The translations under genes were made by a program, and so were the position numbers. This document shows positions 1 through 6,419 of a stretch of 18,974 nucleotides of DNA, one piece after another. Within the stretch, counting starts at the first letter, position 1. Each line of letters starts with the position of its first letter. The notes under the pieces are model-generated. The model was not told the DNA's origin. It worked only from the letters and a program-made list of their open reading frames with translations, and searched no databases. Origin of the DNA: an uncultured Massilia sp. (GTDB taxonomy: Bacteria; Pseudomonadota; Gammaproteobacteria; Burkholderiales; Burkholderiaceae); the NCBI GenBank assembly GCA_946481275.1, contig CAMLMV010000078.1:1-18974 (forward strand). The letters are read 5' to 3'.

Positions 1-1059
1 GCCGATCCGGCGCTGCCGGCGCCGTCACAGCTCGCGCTGCGGCGCCAGCTGAACGAGATCAAGCGCGAACAATACCCCTGGATGCTTGACGTCACGAAAA
101 ACGCGCCGCAAATGGCGATCATCCAGTTAGGCGAGGCGTTCAAGAACTTCTTCGCGCATCGCGCACGCTACCCGAGGTTTCGCCGCAAAGGCGTCGACGA
201 TCGTTTCACCCTCACGAACGACCAGTTTCGCGTGGACGGCAAGCGCATTCACATCCCCAAGCTGGGCTGGTTACGCATGCGCGAAGCGTTACGCTTTAGC
301 GGCCGCATCGTCTCGGCGACCGTTTCCCGCCACGCGGACCGATGGCATGTCAGCATCACTGTCGACGCAACCGAAGCATCCCCGCCACCAGCCGAAAACC
401 AAGGTGGTGTGGTAGGGATCGATCTCGGCGTGTCGGCGCTGGCCACGCTGTCGACGGGCGAACAGTGGCCGGGCCCAAAGGCGCTGCGTTCGCTCCTCGA
501 CCGGCTGCGGCGGCTGTCGCGCTCGCTGTCGCGCAAGGTCAAGGGCTCCCGCAACCGGGACAGGGCGAAGCGGCGCCTGGCCCGGCTGCACGCGAGGATC
601 GCCAGTCTGCGCCGCGACGGTTTGCACAAGCTCACGACCAGCGTCGCCCGGCGCTTTCATACGATCGGAATCGAGGACCTGAACGTGAAGGGCATGCTCG
701 GGAACCGGTGCCTGGCACGTGCAATCGCGGACATGGGTTTTTATGAGCTACGCCGTCAGCTTGAATACAAGGCCGCATGGCGCGGCGGACATGTGGTCGT
801 GGCCGACCGGTGGTACCCGAGCAGCAAGACGTGCTCGTGCTGCGGACATCGGCTGGAAGAGCTCGCGCTCGGGACGCGCAGTTGGACCTGTCCCGCGTGC
901 GGGATACAGCACGACCGCGACGTCAACGCGGCCGTCAACCTGAAGAATATGGCGATGAGTTCCATCGCAACTGCCTGTGGAGGGATTGGCTCTGGCCCCG
1001 TGCATGCGCACGGGGCGAAACCGGTCCCCGTGAAGCAGGAACCCAGCGGCAAAAGTTAA
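1..1059 (+). CDS. tnpB: TnpB RNA-guided nuclease (IS605 OrfB family), 5'-truncated by window edge
   Basis: TnpB proteins are RNA-guided DNA endonucleases of IS200/IS605 elements and ancestors of Cas12. The frame is open from base 1 and reads a typical TnpB N-terminal part (LRRQLNEIKREQYPWMLDVT), so the gene enters from the left. The ATG at 82 is internal and is not the start. About 352 residues are visible, and some 30-50 N-terminal residues are missing. Counting codons from base 1, the RuvC residues are present: D141 in GIDLG, E225 in GIEDLN and D307 in HDRDVNAAVNL. A zinc ribbon lies between the last two (C278/C281 and C297/C300). All catalytic residues are intact, which argues against a dead or repurposed TnpB-like regulator. 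The stop codon overlaps the right-end hairpin. No frameshift is seen. Confidence 0.95.
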   Translation, partial: ADPALPAPSQLALRRQLNEIKREQYPWMLDVTKNAPQMAIIQLGEAFKNFFAHRARYPRFRRKGVDDRFTLTNDQFRVDGKRIHIPKLGWLRMREALRFSGRIVSATVSRHADRWHVSITVDATEASPPPAENQGGVVGIDLGVSALATLSTGEQWPGPKALRSLLDRLRRLSRSLSRKVKGSRNRDRAKRRLARLHARIASLRRDGLHKLTTSVARRFHTIGIEDLNVKGMLGNRCLARAIADMGFYELRRQLEYKAAWRGGHVVVADRWYPSSKTCSCCGHRLEELALGTRSWTCPACGIQHDRDVNAAVNLKNMAMSSIATACGGIGSGPVHAHGAKPVPVKQEPSGKS

Positions 1060-1093
1060 CTATGGTTAGCTTTGCGTAGGTCTTGGAGAACGG
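1..1093 (+). mobile_element. IS200/IS605-type (IS1341-like) element, 3' part with right end
   Basis: The stretch contains a tnpB gene followed by a short non-coding end. The right boundary is placed at 1093 because the 73 bases 1021-1093 recur, with three mismatches, on the opposite strand at 18902-18974, and the two copies diverge completely after that point. The left end lies outside the window, so a tnpA partner cannot be excluded. The element ends 11 bases before the T-tract side of the rhlE terminator, so it sits just beyond the 3' end of rhlE in convergent orientation. The exact cleavage position is inferred from copy comparison only. Confidence 0.85.
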
Positions 1094-1113
1094 AAGGAAG
1101 CCTGAAAAAAAAG
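961..1113 (+). ncRNA. Putative omega RNA (reRNA) of the tnpB element, with adjacent guide
   Basis: In characterised TnpB systems the guide RNA scaffold comes from the tnpB 3' end plus the right end, and the guide is the flanking DNA just beyond it. Three stems are visible here: 995-1003 pairs perfectly with 1008-1016 (9 bp, 4-nt loop); 1009-1015 can instead pair with 1026-1032 (7 bp), which is mutually exclusive with the first; and 1052-1060 pairs with 1065-1073 (9 bp with one G-U, UAUG loop) across the tnpB stop. The guide would begin at about 1094 (AAGGAAGCCTGAAAAAAAAG) and run antisense into the rhlE terminator. The 5' limit and guide length are guesses based on the family. Confidence 0.45.
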
Positions 1114-1132
1114 CCTGGCGTGCGCGCCAGGC
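1105..1132 (-). terminator. Rho-independent terminator of rhlE
   Basis: On the minus strand, just after the rhlE stop, the sequence forms a perfect 8-bp GC-rich stem (GCCTGGCG / CGCCAGGC, loop of 4, positions 1113-1132) followed by eight T (plus-strand A8 at 1105-1112). This is a textbook intrinsic terminator. It lacks a T-tract on the plus-strand side, so it should not stop transcription coming from tnpB. Confidence 0.85.
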
Positions 1133-1143
1133 CTTCGTAAGGC

Positions 1144-2595
1144 TTACTGCTTCGGCAGTCCGCCGAGCAGCGCCGCCAGCTTCGGCTTCGGCTTGCCCGA
1201 TGCGGCCGGTGCCGCGGGCGCGTCCTTGCGCGGGGCCGCCGACGGTTCGTACGGCTTGAGGAACCACGGATCGATCTTGTCGCGGCGCGGCGCGCCGTAG
1301 CTGCGCGGGCCGCGGTCGGGACGTTCCGTGCGCTCGGCGCGCGGGTTGTCCGATTCGCGGCGGCCGCCACGACGCTCGGCCGGGCGCTCGCCGCGGTCGC
1401 CGCCGCGCGACGCGACAAAGCCCGTCAGTTCGCCACGCGTGATGGTCTGCTTGATCAGCTTCTCGATGTCGGCCAGCAGGCGCTCGTCCTTGTCCGAATA
1501 CACGGACAGCGCATCGCCCGTGGCGCCGGCGCGGCCCGTGCGGCCGATGCGGTGCACGTAGTCCTCGGCGTTGTACGGCAGGTCGTAGTTGATCACGCAC
1601 GGCAGGTCGGTGATGTCGAGGCCGCGCGCCGCGACGTCGGTCGCGACCAGCACGTCGATGTCGCCGTTCTTGAACGCGTCCAGCGCGGCGATGCGCTCCT
1701 GCTGCGTCTTGTCGCCGTGGATGGCGGAGGCCTTGATGCCGGCCTGCTCGAGGTAGCGCGCCAGGCGCGACGCGCCGATCTTGGTGTTCGAGAACACGAG
1801 GACCTGCTTCAGGTCGCGCGCGCGGATCAGGTGCTCGACGACGTTGCGCTTCTGCTCTTCGTCGACCTTGTACAGCACCTGGGTAATCGAGGTGTTCGTG
1901 GCGTTGCTGCGCGCGACTTCGATCGTCAGCGGGTCGTTCAGGAAGCTGGACGCCAGCTTCTTGATCTCCGGTGAGAACGTGGCCGAGAACATCAGGTTCT
2001 GGCGCTTCTTCGGCAGCAGGTTGATGATGCGCTGCAGGTCGGGCAGGAAGCCCATGTCGAGCATGCGGTCGGCTTCGTCCATCACGAGCATCTGGACCTG
2101 GGCCAGGCTGATGTTCTTCTGCTCCACGTGGTCGAGCAGGCGGCCCGGCGTGGCGATGACGATCTCGACGCCGCGGCGCAGGATCTCGGTCTGCGGCTTC
2201 ATGTCCATGCCGCCGAAGACGACGGTGGAGCGCAGCGGCGTGTGCTGGGCGTAGGCCTTGACGTTCTCGGCGACCTGGATCGCCAGTTCGCGCGTCGGCG
2301 TCAGCACGAGGGCGCGCACGGCATGGCGCGCCGGCGACATGCTCGTGTTGGCATGCGGCAGCAGCAGCTGGATGATCGGCAGCGAGAAGCTCGCCGTCTT
2401 GCCGGTGCCGGTCTGGGCCGCGCCCATGACGTCGCGGCCCTGCAGGACGATGGGGATCGCCTTGGCCTGGATCGGGGTCGGATGGACATAGCCCTGGTCC
2501 GACAGCGCACGCTGGATCTCAGGCGCGAGGCCGAAATCGGCGAAGCGCACGGTCGGCGCGCCGCCAGCTTCAATAGTGGTCGGTGTTTCAGACAT
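1144..2595 (-). CDS. rhlE: DEAD-box ATP-dependent RNA helicase, RhlE-like
   Basis: This 483-residue cytoplasmic helicase unwinds RNA duplexes at the cost of ATP. RhlE-type enzymes act in ribosome assembly, RNA decay and cold adaptation. The motifs appear in order: Q motif (FADFGL, PTPIQ at 40-43), motif I AQTGTGKT (60-67), Ia PTRELAIQ (about 100-107), II DEAD (173-176), III SAT (204-206), IV VLVFSNT (about 265-271), V ATDVAARGLDI (about 318-328) and VI HRIGRTGRAG (348-357). The tail from about residue 397 is Arg/Gly/Pro-rich and low-complexity, as in RhlE proteins, and would bind RNA non-specifically. The start ATG at 2595 has a GAAAGA ribosome site upstream. The gene has its own terminator and a long leader, so it is probably monocistronic. 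Paralogous DEAD-box subtypes are hard to separate, but RhlE fits best. Confidence 0.93.
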   Translation of the reverse strand: MSETPTTIEAGGAPTVRFADFGLAPEIQRALSDQGYVHPTPIQAKAIPIVLQGRDVMGAAQTGTGKTASFSLPIIQLLLPHANTSMSPARHAVRALVLTPTRELAIQVAENVKAYAQHTPLRSTVVFGGMDMKPQTEILRRGVEIVIATPGRLLDHVEQKNISLAQVQMLVMDEADRMLDMGFLPDLQRIINLLPKKRQNLMFSATFSPEIKKLASSFLNDPLTIEVARSNATNTSITQVLYKVDEEQKRNVVEHLIRARDLKQVLVFSNTKIGASRLARYLEQAGIKASAIHGDKTQQERIAALDAFKNGDIDVLVATDVAARGLDITDLPCVINYDLPYNAEDYVHRIGRTGRAGATGDALSVYSDKDERLLADIEKLIKQTITRGELTGFVASRGGDRGERPAERRGGRRESDNPRAERTERPDRGPRSYGAPRRDKIDPWFLKPYEPSAAPRKDAPAAPAASGKPKPKLAALLGGLPKQ

Positions 2596-2731
2596 GTTTT
2601 CTTTCGGGCAATGAATCGTTGCGTTCTACGGCCGGGCTGCTGCCCTGGCTGGGCCAACGCGGGAAAACCGGGGTGACGGGACGCGCCTCGCGCGGGCTTG
2701 ACCGGGAGCGGCGGCTTTGGCTGACGTAGAG

Positions 2732-2760
2732 AATCTAAATCGCGCTCAAGGTTACCTCAA
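2732..2760 (-). promoter_or_regulatory. Candidate sigma70 promoter for rhlE
   Basis: On the minus strand TTGAGG (2755-2760) and TAGATT (2732-2737) are separated by exactly 17 bases, each matching the consensus at 4 of 6 positions. This would give a leader of roughly 125-130 nt before rhlE; long leaders are common for cold-responsive helicase genes. The rest of 2596-2813 shows no gene. The motif match is weak and could be chance in this locally AT-richer stretch. Confidence 0.35.
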
Positions 2761-2813
2761 ATCCTACCCCCTGTATATGAAATCCGCGTTTTTGGGGGTG
2801 AATTGCAATATTT

Positions 2814-3431
2814 TTATGAGGTAATGAGCCCATGCTCGTCGAGCACGTCATGCAGCAGCTCCAGCCGGATCATCGGATTGTCCAGCATGAGCATGCTCTG
2901 CTTCTGGTGATTGGGCAGCGGCAGCAGCTCGCACCAGCGGTTGGCCACCCAGCCGCAATCGTCCAGGCGGAACGGCGGCTGCACGGGCCAGCGGCTCTGC
3001 GGTACGTCGTGCAGCGACGCCAGCACGCGGTCGAGCGCGTCGGCCGCGCCCTTCAGGTCGGACGGGATGCGCACGACATGGTCGTCTTCCAGCAATTCCG
3101 CCTCGGCGATCCACAGGCCGTTCGCGCGGCGCTCGCTTTCCAGCACGTTGAAACGCGCACCGCCACGGCACACCACCTGCAGCAGGCCCGGCGTGGATGC
3201 CGTCGTGTCCTGCACGGACGCCAGCGTGCCCGCGGGCGCGAACTTTTCCTGTCCCTGCGGCGTGCGCACTTCCTGGCCGTGCGTCAGCAGCACGACGCCG
3301 AACGGCTCGTCCTCCGTCAGGCAATGGCTGATCATGTCGAGGTAGCGTACCTCAAAGATCTGTAGCGGCAGCACGCCATCCGGAAACAGGACCGTACTGA
3401 GCGGGAACAGGGGTAACGTGATCGTGGCCAT
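2814..3431 (-). CDS. LON peptidase substrate-binding domain protein (stand-alone)
   Basis: The 205-residue protein consists of a single LON N-terminal (substrate-binding) domain. It opens with the diagnostic pattern LPLFPLSTVLFPDGVLPLQIFE, where parental Lon proteases have P-L-x-V-FPG-x-LPL-x-I-FE. It has no AAA ATPase, Walker A or Ser-Lys peptidase part, so it is not a protease itself. Stand-alone LON-domain proteins are widespread in beta-proteobacteria, and their biochemical role is not settled. The open frame continues far upstream (to 3971), but that part is Arg/Ala/Pro-rich translation of the overlapping neighbour; MATITLPLF at 3431 is the start consistent with the domain edge. No strong ribosome site is visible. 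The cupredoxin-like gene lies 53 bases upstream on the same strand and may be co-transcribed. Confidence 0.85.
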   Translation of the reverse strand: MATITLPLFPLSTVLFPDGVLPLQIFEVRYLDMISHCLTEDEPFGVVLLTHGQEVRTPQGQEKFAPAGTLASVQDTTASTPGLLQVVCRGGARFNVLESERRANGLWIAEAELLEDDHVVRIPSDLKGAADALDRVLASLHDVPQSRWPVQPPFRLDDCGWVANRWCELLPLPNHQKQSMLMLDNPMIRLELLHDVLDEHGLITS

Positions 3432-3484
3432 GCGCGCATGATGACAGATTCGCCGCGCGGGACGGAGCACGATTGCGCGTCCTG

Positions 3485-3928
3485 TCAGTCGCCCGGTCCG
3501 ACGATCGGCAGGGTGCGCACGGCCTCGGCCAGCGCGCGCAGGCGCCACCCGAGACGCGCCCAGCCGGGATCGGGGTGATCCCCCACCCGCACCGTCACGG
3601 CATGGCCCGGCGCCGCGTCGCAGGCGTACACGTAGTCGCCGGACTGCTCGAACGGCAGGCGGAACGCATGGCCCGGCAGCACGAGCACCTGGCCGAACAC
3701 GTGCGGCGCGCTGTCGCGGTTGTGCAGCAGCAGGACGTCGCGCACGCCCAGGGTCAGGCGCACCTCGGCCGGCACGACGCCATGCTCCCCGCGCAGGACG
3801 GCGGCGCCGCGCGGGAACACGAACGTGCGCTCGCGCGTCGGGTAGCGCACGGGTGCGAGCGCGGCCCACAGCAGGATGGCGACGAGCGCCAGCGCGGCGC
3901 CCCGGCGCACGCGCTGCAGCAGGCTCAT
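3485..3928 (-). CDS. Small membrane-anchored cupredoxin-like protein
   Basis: This 147-residue protein starts MSLLQRVRRG and has one N-terminal hydrophobic segment (about residues 10-27, an uncleaved anchor or signal). A beta-rich domain of about 85 residues follows. The core has the look of a cupredoxin (…LLLHNRDSAPHVFG…FEQSGDYVYACDAAPGHAVTV), and H76, C103 and H109 could serve as type-1 copper ligands. The C-x5-H spacing is slightly longer than in azurin, and no axial Met follows, so copper binding is inference. An in-frame ATG seven codons upstream (3949) is equally possible; neither start has a clear ribosome site. It is divergent from the histidine kinase gene and upstream of the LON gene. 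It may instead be an envelope protein of unrelated function. Confidence 0.65.
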   Translation of the reverse strand: MSLLQRVRRGAALALVAILLWAALAPVRYPTRERTFVFPRGAAVLRGEHGVVPAEVRLTLGVRDVLLLHNRDSAPHVFGQVLVLPGHAFRLPFEQSGDYVYACDAAPGHAVTVRVGDHPDPGWARLGWRLRALAEAVRTLPIVGPGD

Positions 3929-4055
3929 CGTGGAGAAGTGGAAAGGCATCGGCTTGGCGTAAAACGCCCATTGTAGCCGGACCGTTCGCCGCCCTGTTGT
4001 GCGCCGATTCCGGCCATACCCCGGTATCCTGTCATGACGGCGCGCTTGCCATGCC

Positions 4056-4072
4056 GGCAATGGACCATTGCC
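4056..4072. promoter_or_regulatory. Perfect 8-bp inverted repeat upstream of the sensor kinase
   Basis: GGCAATGG-A-CCATTGCC is a perfect palindrome with one central base. It ends 35 bases before the kinase ATG at 4108, in the divergent gap between the cupredoxin-like gene and the kinase. A shorter palindrome GTCATGAC lies at 4031-4038. The position and symmetry suit a dimeric regulator's operator. It is not followed by a convincing T-run (ACCTTTTC), so a terminator is less likely. No regulator is identified. Confidence 0.4.
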
Positions 4073-4107
4073 ACCTTTTCCCTTGTCGAGTACAGCGTAC
4101 TGCATTC

Positions 4108-6393
4108 ATGCCGCGTCCAGACCCATCGCCCATCCCACCCAACCGATCTTCGCCGCGCAGCCCGGTCCACCTCCCCCTGCTCCTGGCCGCGCTCGCGTTC
4201 CTCGCCGCGCTGATCGTGACCTATATGGTGGCAGGCAACGCGCAGCGGACCGCCGCGGGCGAACTGGCAGGCAATTTCAATTTCCGCGCACGCGACATGG
4301 CGGCCAGCATCGACCGCCGCATGGACGTCTACGAGGAAGTGCTGCTGGCCACGTCCGGCTTCCTGCGCGGCTCGGTCGAGGTCGACCGCGCCGCGTTCGC
4401 CGAGTACTACGGGCTGCTGCGCCTGAACGAACACTTCCCCGGCATCGAGGCGCTGGGCATCGCCGCAATCATCCCGCCCGGCCGGCTCGACGCGCACGTC
4501 GCGGCCATGCGTGCCGAGGGCTTCCGCGACTATGCGGTCAAGCCACCCGGGCCGCGTCCCGTGATCACGTCGATCACCCGCATCGAACCGTTCTCCGGGC
4601 GCAACCTGCGCGCCTTCGGCTACGACATGTTCAGCGAGCCGTCACGGCGCACGGCGATGGAGCAGGCGCGCGATACCGGGCACGCGGCCGCCACCGGCAA
4701 GGTCGTGCTGGTGCAGGAAGGCGGTAATGGCGGCCAGCCCGGCTTCCTGATGTACGTGCCGGTGTACGAGGCCGGCCTGACGCACGACTCGCTCCTGGCC
4801 CGGCGCGCCGCCATCGCCGGCTGGGTGTATGCGCCGTTCCGCATGAACGACCTGATGCGCGGACTGGGCGGCGAGCACGCGGGCGACCTGCAGGTCGAGA
4901 TCTACGACGGCCTGGCGCCCACCGCGGACGCCCTGCTCTACCGGTCGTCCGGCGCCGGCCCCGCCGGCCGCAAGCCGCTGCTGAGCTACCAGACGACGGT
5001 CGACAGCGCCGGCCGCACGTGGACCGTCGTCGTGCACTCGGCGCCCCGGTTCGAGGCATCGCTCGACCGCCGTACGACGATCGCGATCGCGCTCGCCGGC
5101 GTCGGCCTGGGCATGCTGCTGGCGCTCGTCGTGTGGCTGCTGGCCTCGGAGCGCCGCCGCGCGCTGCAGCTGGCGCAGGGGATGACGGTGGAACTGCGCG
5201 CGTCGCGCGACCGCATCGACGCCGAACGCGAGCGCGTGCGCCTGATCCTGCAGACGGCGTACGACGCCTTCATCGCCATCGCGCCGGACGGCCGCGTCAC
5301 GGACTGGAACCTGCGGGCCTGCCAGCTGTTCGGCTGGCGCGAAGACGAGGCCATCGGACGCGACGTCCTCGACCTGCTCGTGCCCGCGCCGGAGCGCGAG
5401 GAATGGCGGGAGTGCCTGGCGCACTTCGCGCAGAGCGGCGCCTGCGCGATGCTGACGGGCCCCACGGAAACGACCGCGCTGACGCGCGATGGCCCCGCGA
5501 TCCCGGTGGAGGTCGCGATCACGCCGCTGGCAACGAAGCATGGTTACGGCATCACGGCGTTCGTGCGCGACATCCGCCCGCGCAAGGAGGCGGCGGAACG
5601 GGAGCAGCAACGCCAGCAACGGCTGGAGGAAGCGCGCGCCGCGCTGCTGCGCTCGCAGAAGCTGGAAGCCGTGGGCAAGCTGACGGGCGGCGTGGCGCAC
5701 GACTTCAACAACATCCTGCACATCATCAGCGCCAACGTCCAGCTGATGCTGCGCAGCGACGACAACGGCCGCAAGCGCCTCCTGAACATCCTCGACGCCG
5801 TCGAACGGGGCAAGAAGCTGGCCGCCCAGCTGCTCGCCTTCGCGCGCCGCCAGCCGCTGCACCCGAGCGTCGTCAACCTGGCGCAGCTCATCGAACGCAT
5901 GGACACGCTGCTACACCGCGCCGTCGGCGACAGCGTCGCGATCCGCATGAACATCCCGTCCGACCTGTGGAACGTCCTCGTCGATCCGAACCAGCTGGAG
6001 AACGTGCTGCTGAACCTCGTGATCAACGCGCGCGACGCGATGGAGGGCGGCGGCAATGTCACCATCGCGCTGGCCAACGTGACGATCGACCCGGCCGACC
6101 AGCTGGCCTACCCCGGCATCCGCCCCGGCGAATTCGTCACGATCGCCGTCAGCGACGCGGGCAGCGGCATGCCGCCCGACGTGATGGAGCGCGCCTTCGA
6201 ACCGTTCTTCACGACCAAGCCCGAGGGCAAGGGCACGGGCCTGGGCCTGTCGATGGCGCACGGCTTCGTCAAGCAGAGCGGCGGCCATATCCGCCTGGCG
6301 AGCAAGGAAGGAGAAGGCACGACCGTCACGATCTACCTGCCGCGCGCCCTGCAGGACACGCCCGATCCCGCCTTCACGCCCGTACCGCACTGA
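4108..6393 (+). CDS. CHASE-PAS sensor histidine kinase
   Basis: A 761-residue membrane kinase that should sense a periplasmic signal and phosphorylate a response regulator not encoded in this window. In order it has TM1 (about 20-42), a periplasmic CHASE-type domain (about 75-300), TM2 (about 322-345), a PAS domain (about 372-480), a short charged coil, HisKA with the phospho-acceptor H531 in VAHDFNN, and HATPase_c. The latter shows the N box around N640 (LVINARDAM), G1 around D683 (DAGSGMP), the F box FEPFFTTK and G2 GTGLGLS. There is no receiver domain. The H-box style GGVAHDFNNIL is that of orphan or hybrid kinases acting with a separate receiver. The frame extends upstream, but the ATG at 4108 (MPRPDPSP) sits just before the first membrane span; its ribosome site is weak. 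The P450 gene follows after 23 bases, so the two are probably one transcript. Confidence 0.9.
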   Translation: MPRPDPSPIPPNRSSPRSPVHLPLLLAALAFLAALIVTYMVAGNAQRTAAGELAGNFNFRARDMAASIDRRMDVYEEVLLATSGFLRGSVEVDRAAFAEYYGLLRLNEHFPGIEALGIAAIIPPGRLDAHVAAMRAEGFRDYAVKPPGPRPVITSITRIEPFSGRNLRAFGYDMFSEPSRRTAMEQARDTGHAAATGKVVLVQEGGNGGQPGFLMYVPVYEAGLTHDSLLARRAAIAGWVYAPFRMNDLMRGLGGEHAGDLQVEIYDGLAPTADALLYRSSGAGPAGRKPLLSYQTTVDSAGRTWTVVVHSAPRFEASLDRRTTIAIALAGVGLGMLLALVVWLLASERRRALQLAQGMTVELRASRDRIDAERERVRLILQTAYDAFIAIAPDGRVTDWNLRACQLFGWREDEAIGRDVLDLLVPAPEREEWRECLAHFAQSGACAMLTGPTETTALTRDGPAIPVEVAITPLATKHGYGITAFVRDIRPRKEAAEREQQRQQRLEEARAALLRSQKLEAVGKLTGGVAHDFNNILHIISANVQLMLRSDDNGRKRLLNILDAVERGKKLAAQLLAFARRQPLHPSVVNLAQLIERMDTLLHRAVGDSVAIRMNIPSDLWNVLVDPNQLENVLLNLVINARDAMEGGGNVTIALANVTIDPADQLAYPGIRPGEFVTIAVSDAGSGMPPDVMERAFEPFFTTKPEGKGTGLGLSMAHGFVKQSGGHIRLASKEGEGTTVTIYLPRALQDTPDPAFTPVPH

Positions 6394-6406
6394 GTATCAC
6401 CACCGC

Positions 6407-6419
6407 AGGAGTTTGATTG
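6407..6419 (+). promoter_or_regulatory. Ribosome binding site fixing a TTG start for the P450
   Basis: AGGAG at 6407-6411 is followed after five bases by TTG at 6417, which opens the P450 frame (STTDHHH). There is no in-frame ATG before residue 35 (MPRRYAALG), which lies inside the conserved N-terminal region of CYP152 enzymes. The strong Shine-Dalgarno therefore supports initiation at this non-ATG codon. Confidence 0.7.

Noticed and set aside
2766..2797. CCCCC…GGGGG inverted repeat between rhlE and the LON gene
   Set aside because: Only a 5-bp stem with a 22-base loop and no T-run in a terminator position.
3432..3971. N-terminal extension of the LON-domain frame to a 385-residue protein
   Set aside because: The extra part is Arg/Ala/Pro-rich and overlaps the cupredoxin-like gene in another frame. 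The LON domain starts right at MATITLPLF.
3853..4107. N-terminal extension of the kinase frame upstream of 4108
   Set aside because: It lies opposite the 5' part of the cupredoxin-like gene, contains the palindrome and has no domain. ATG 4108 directly precedes TM1.
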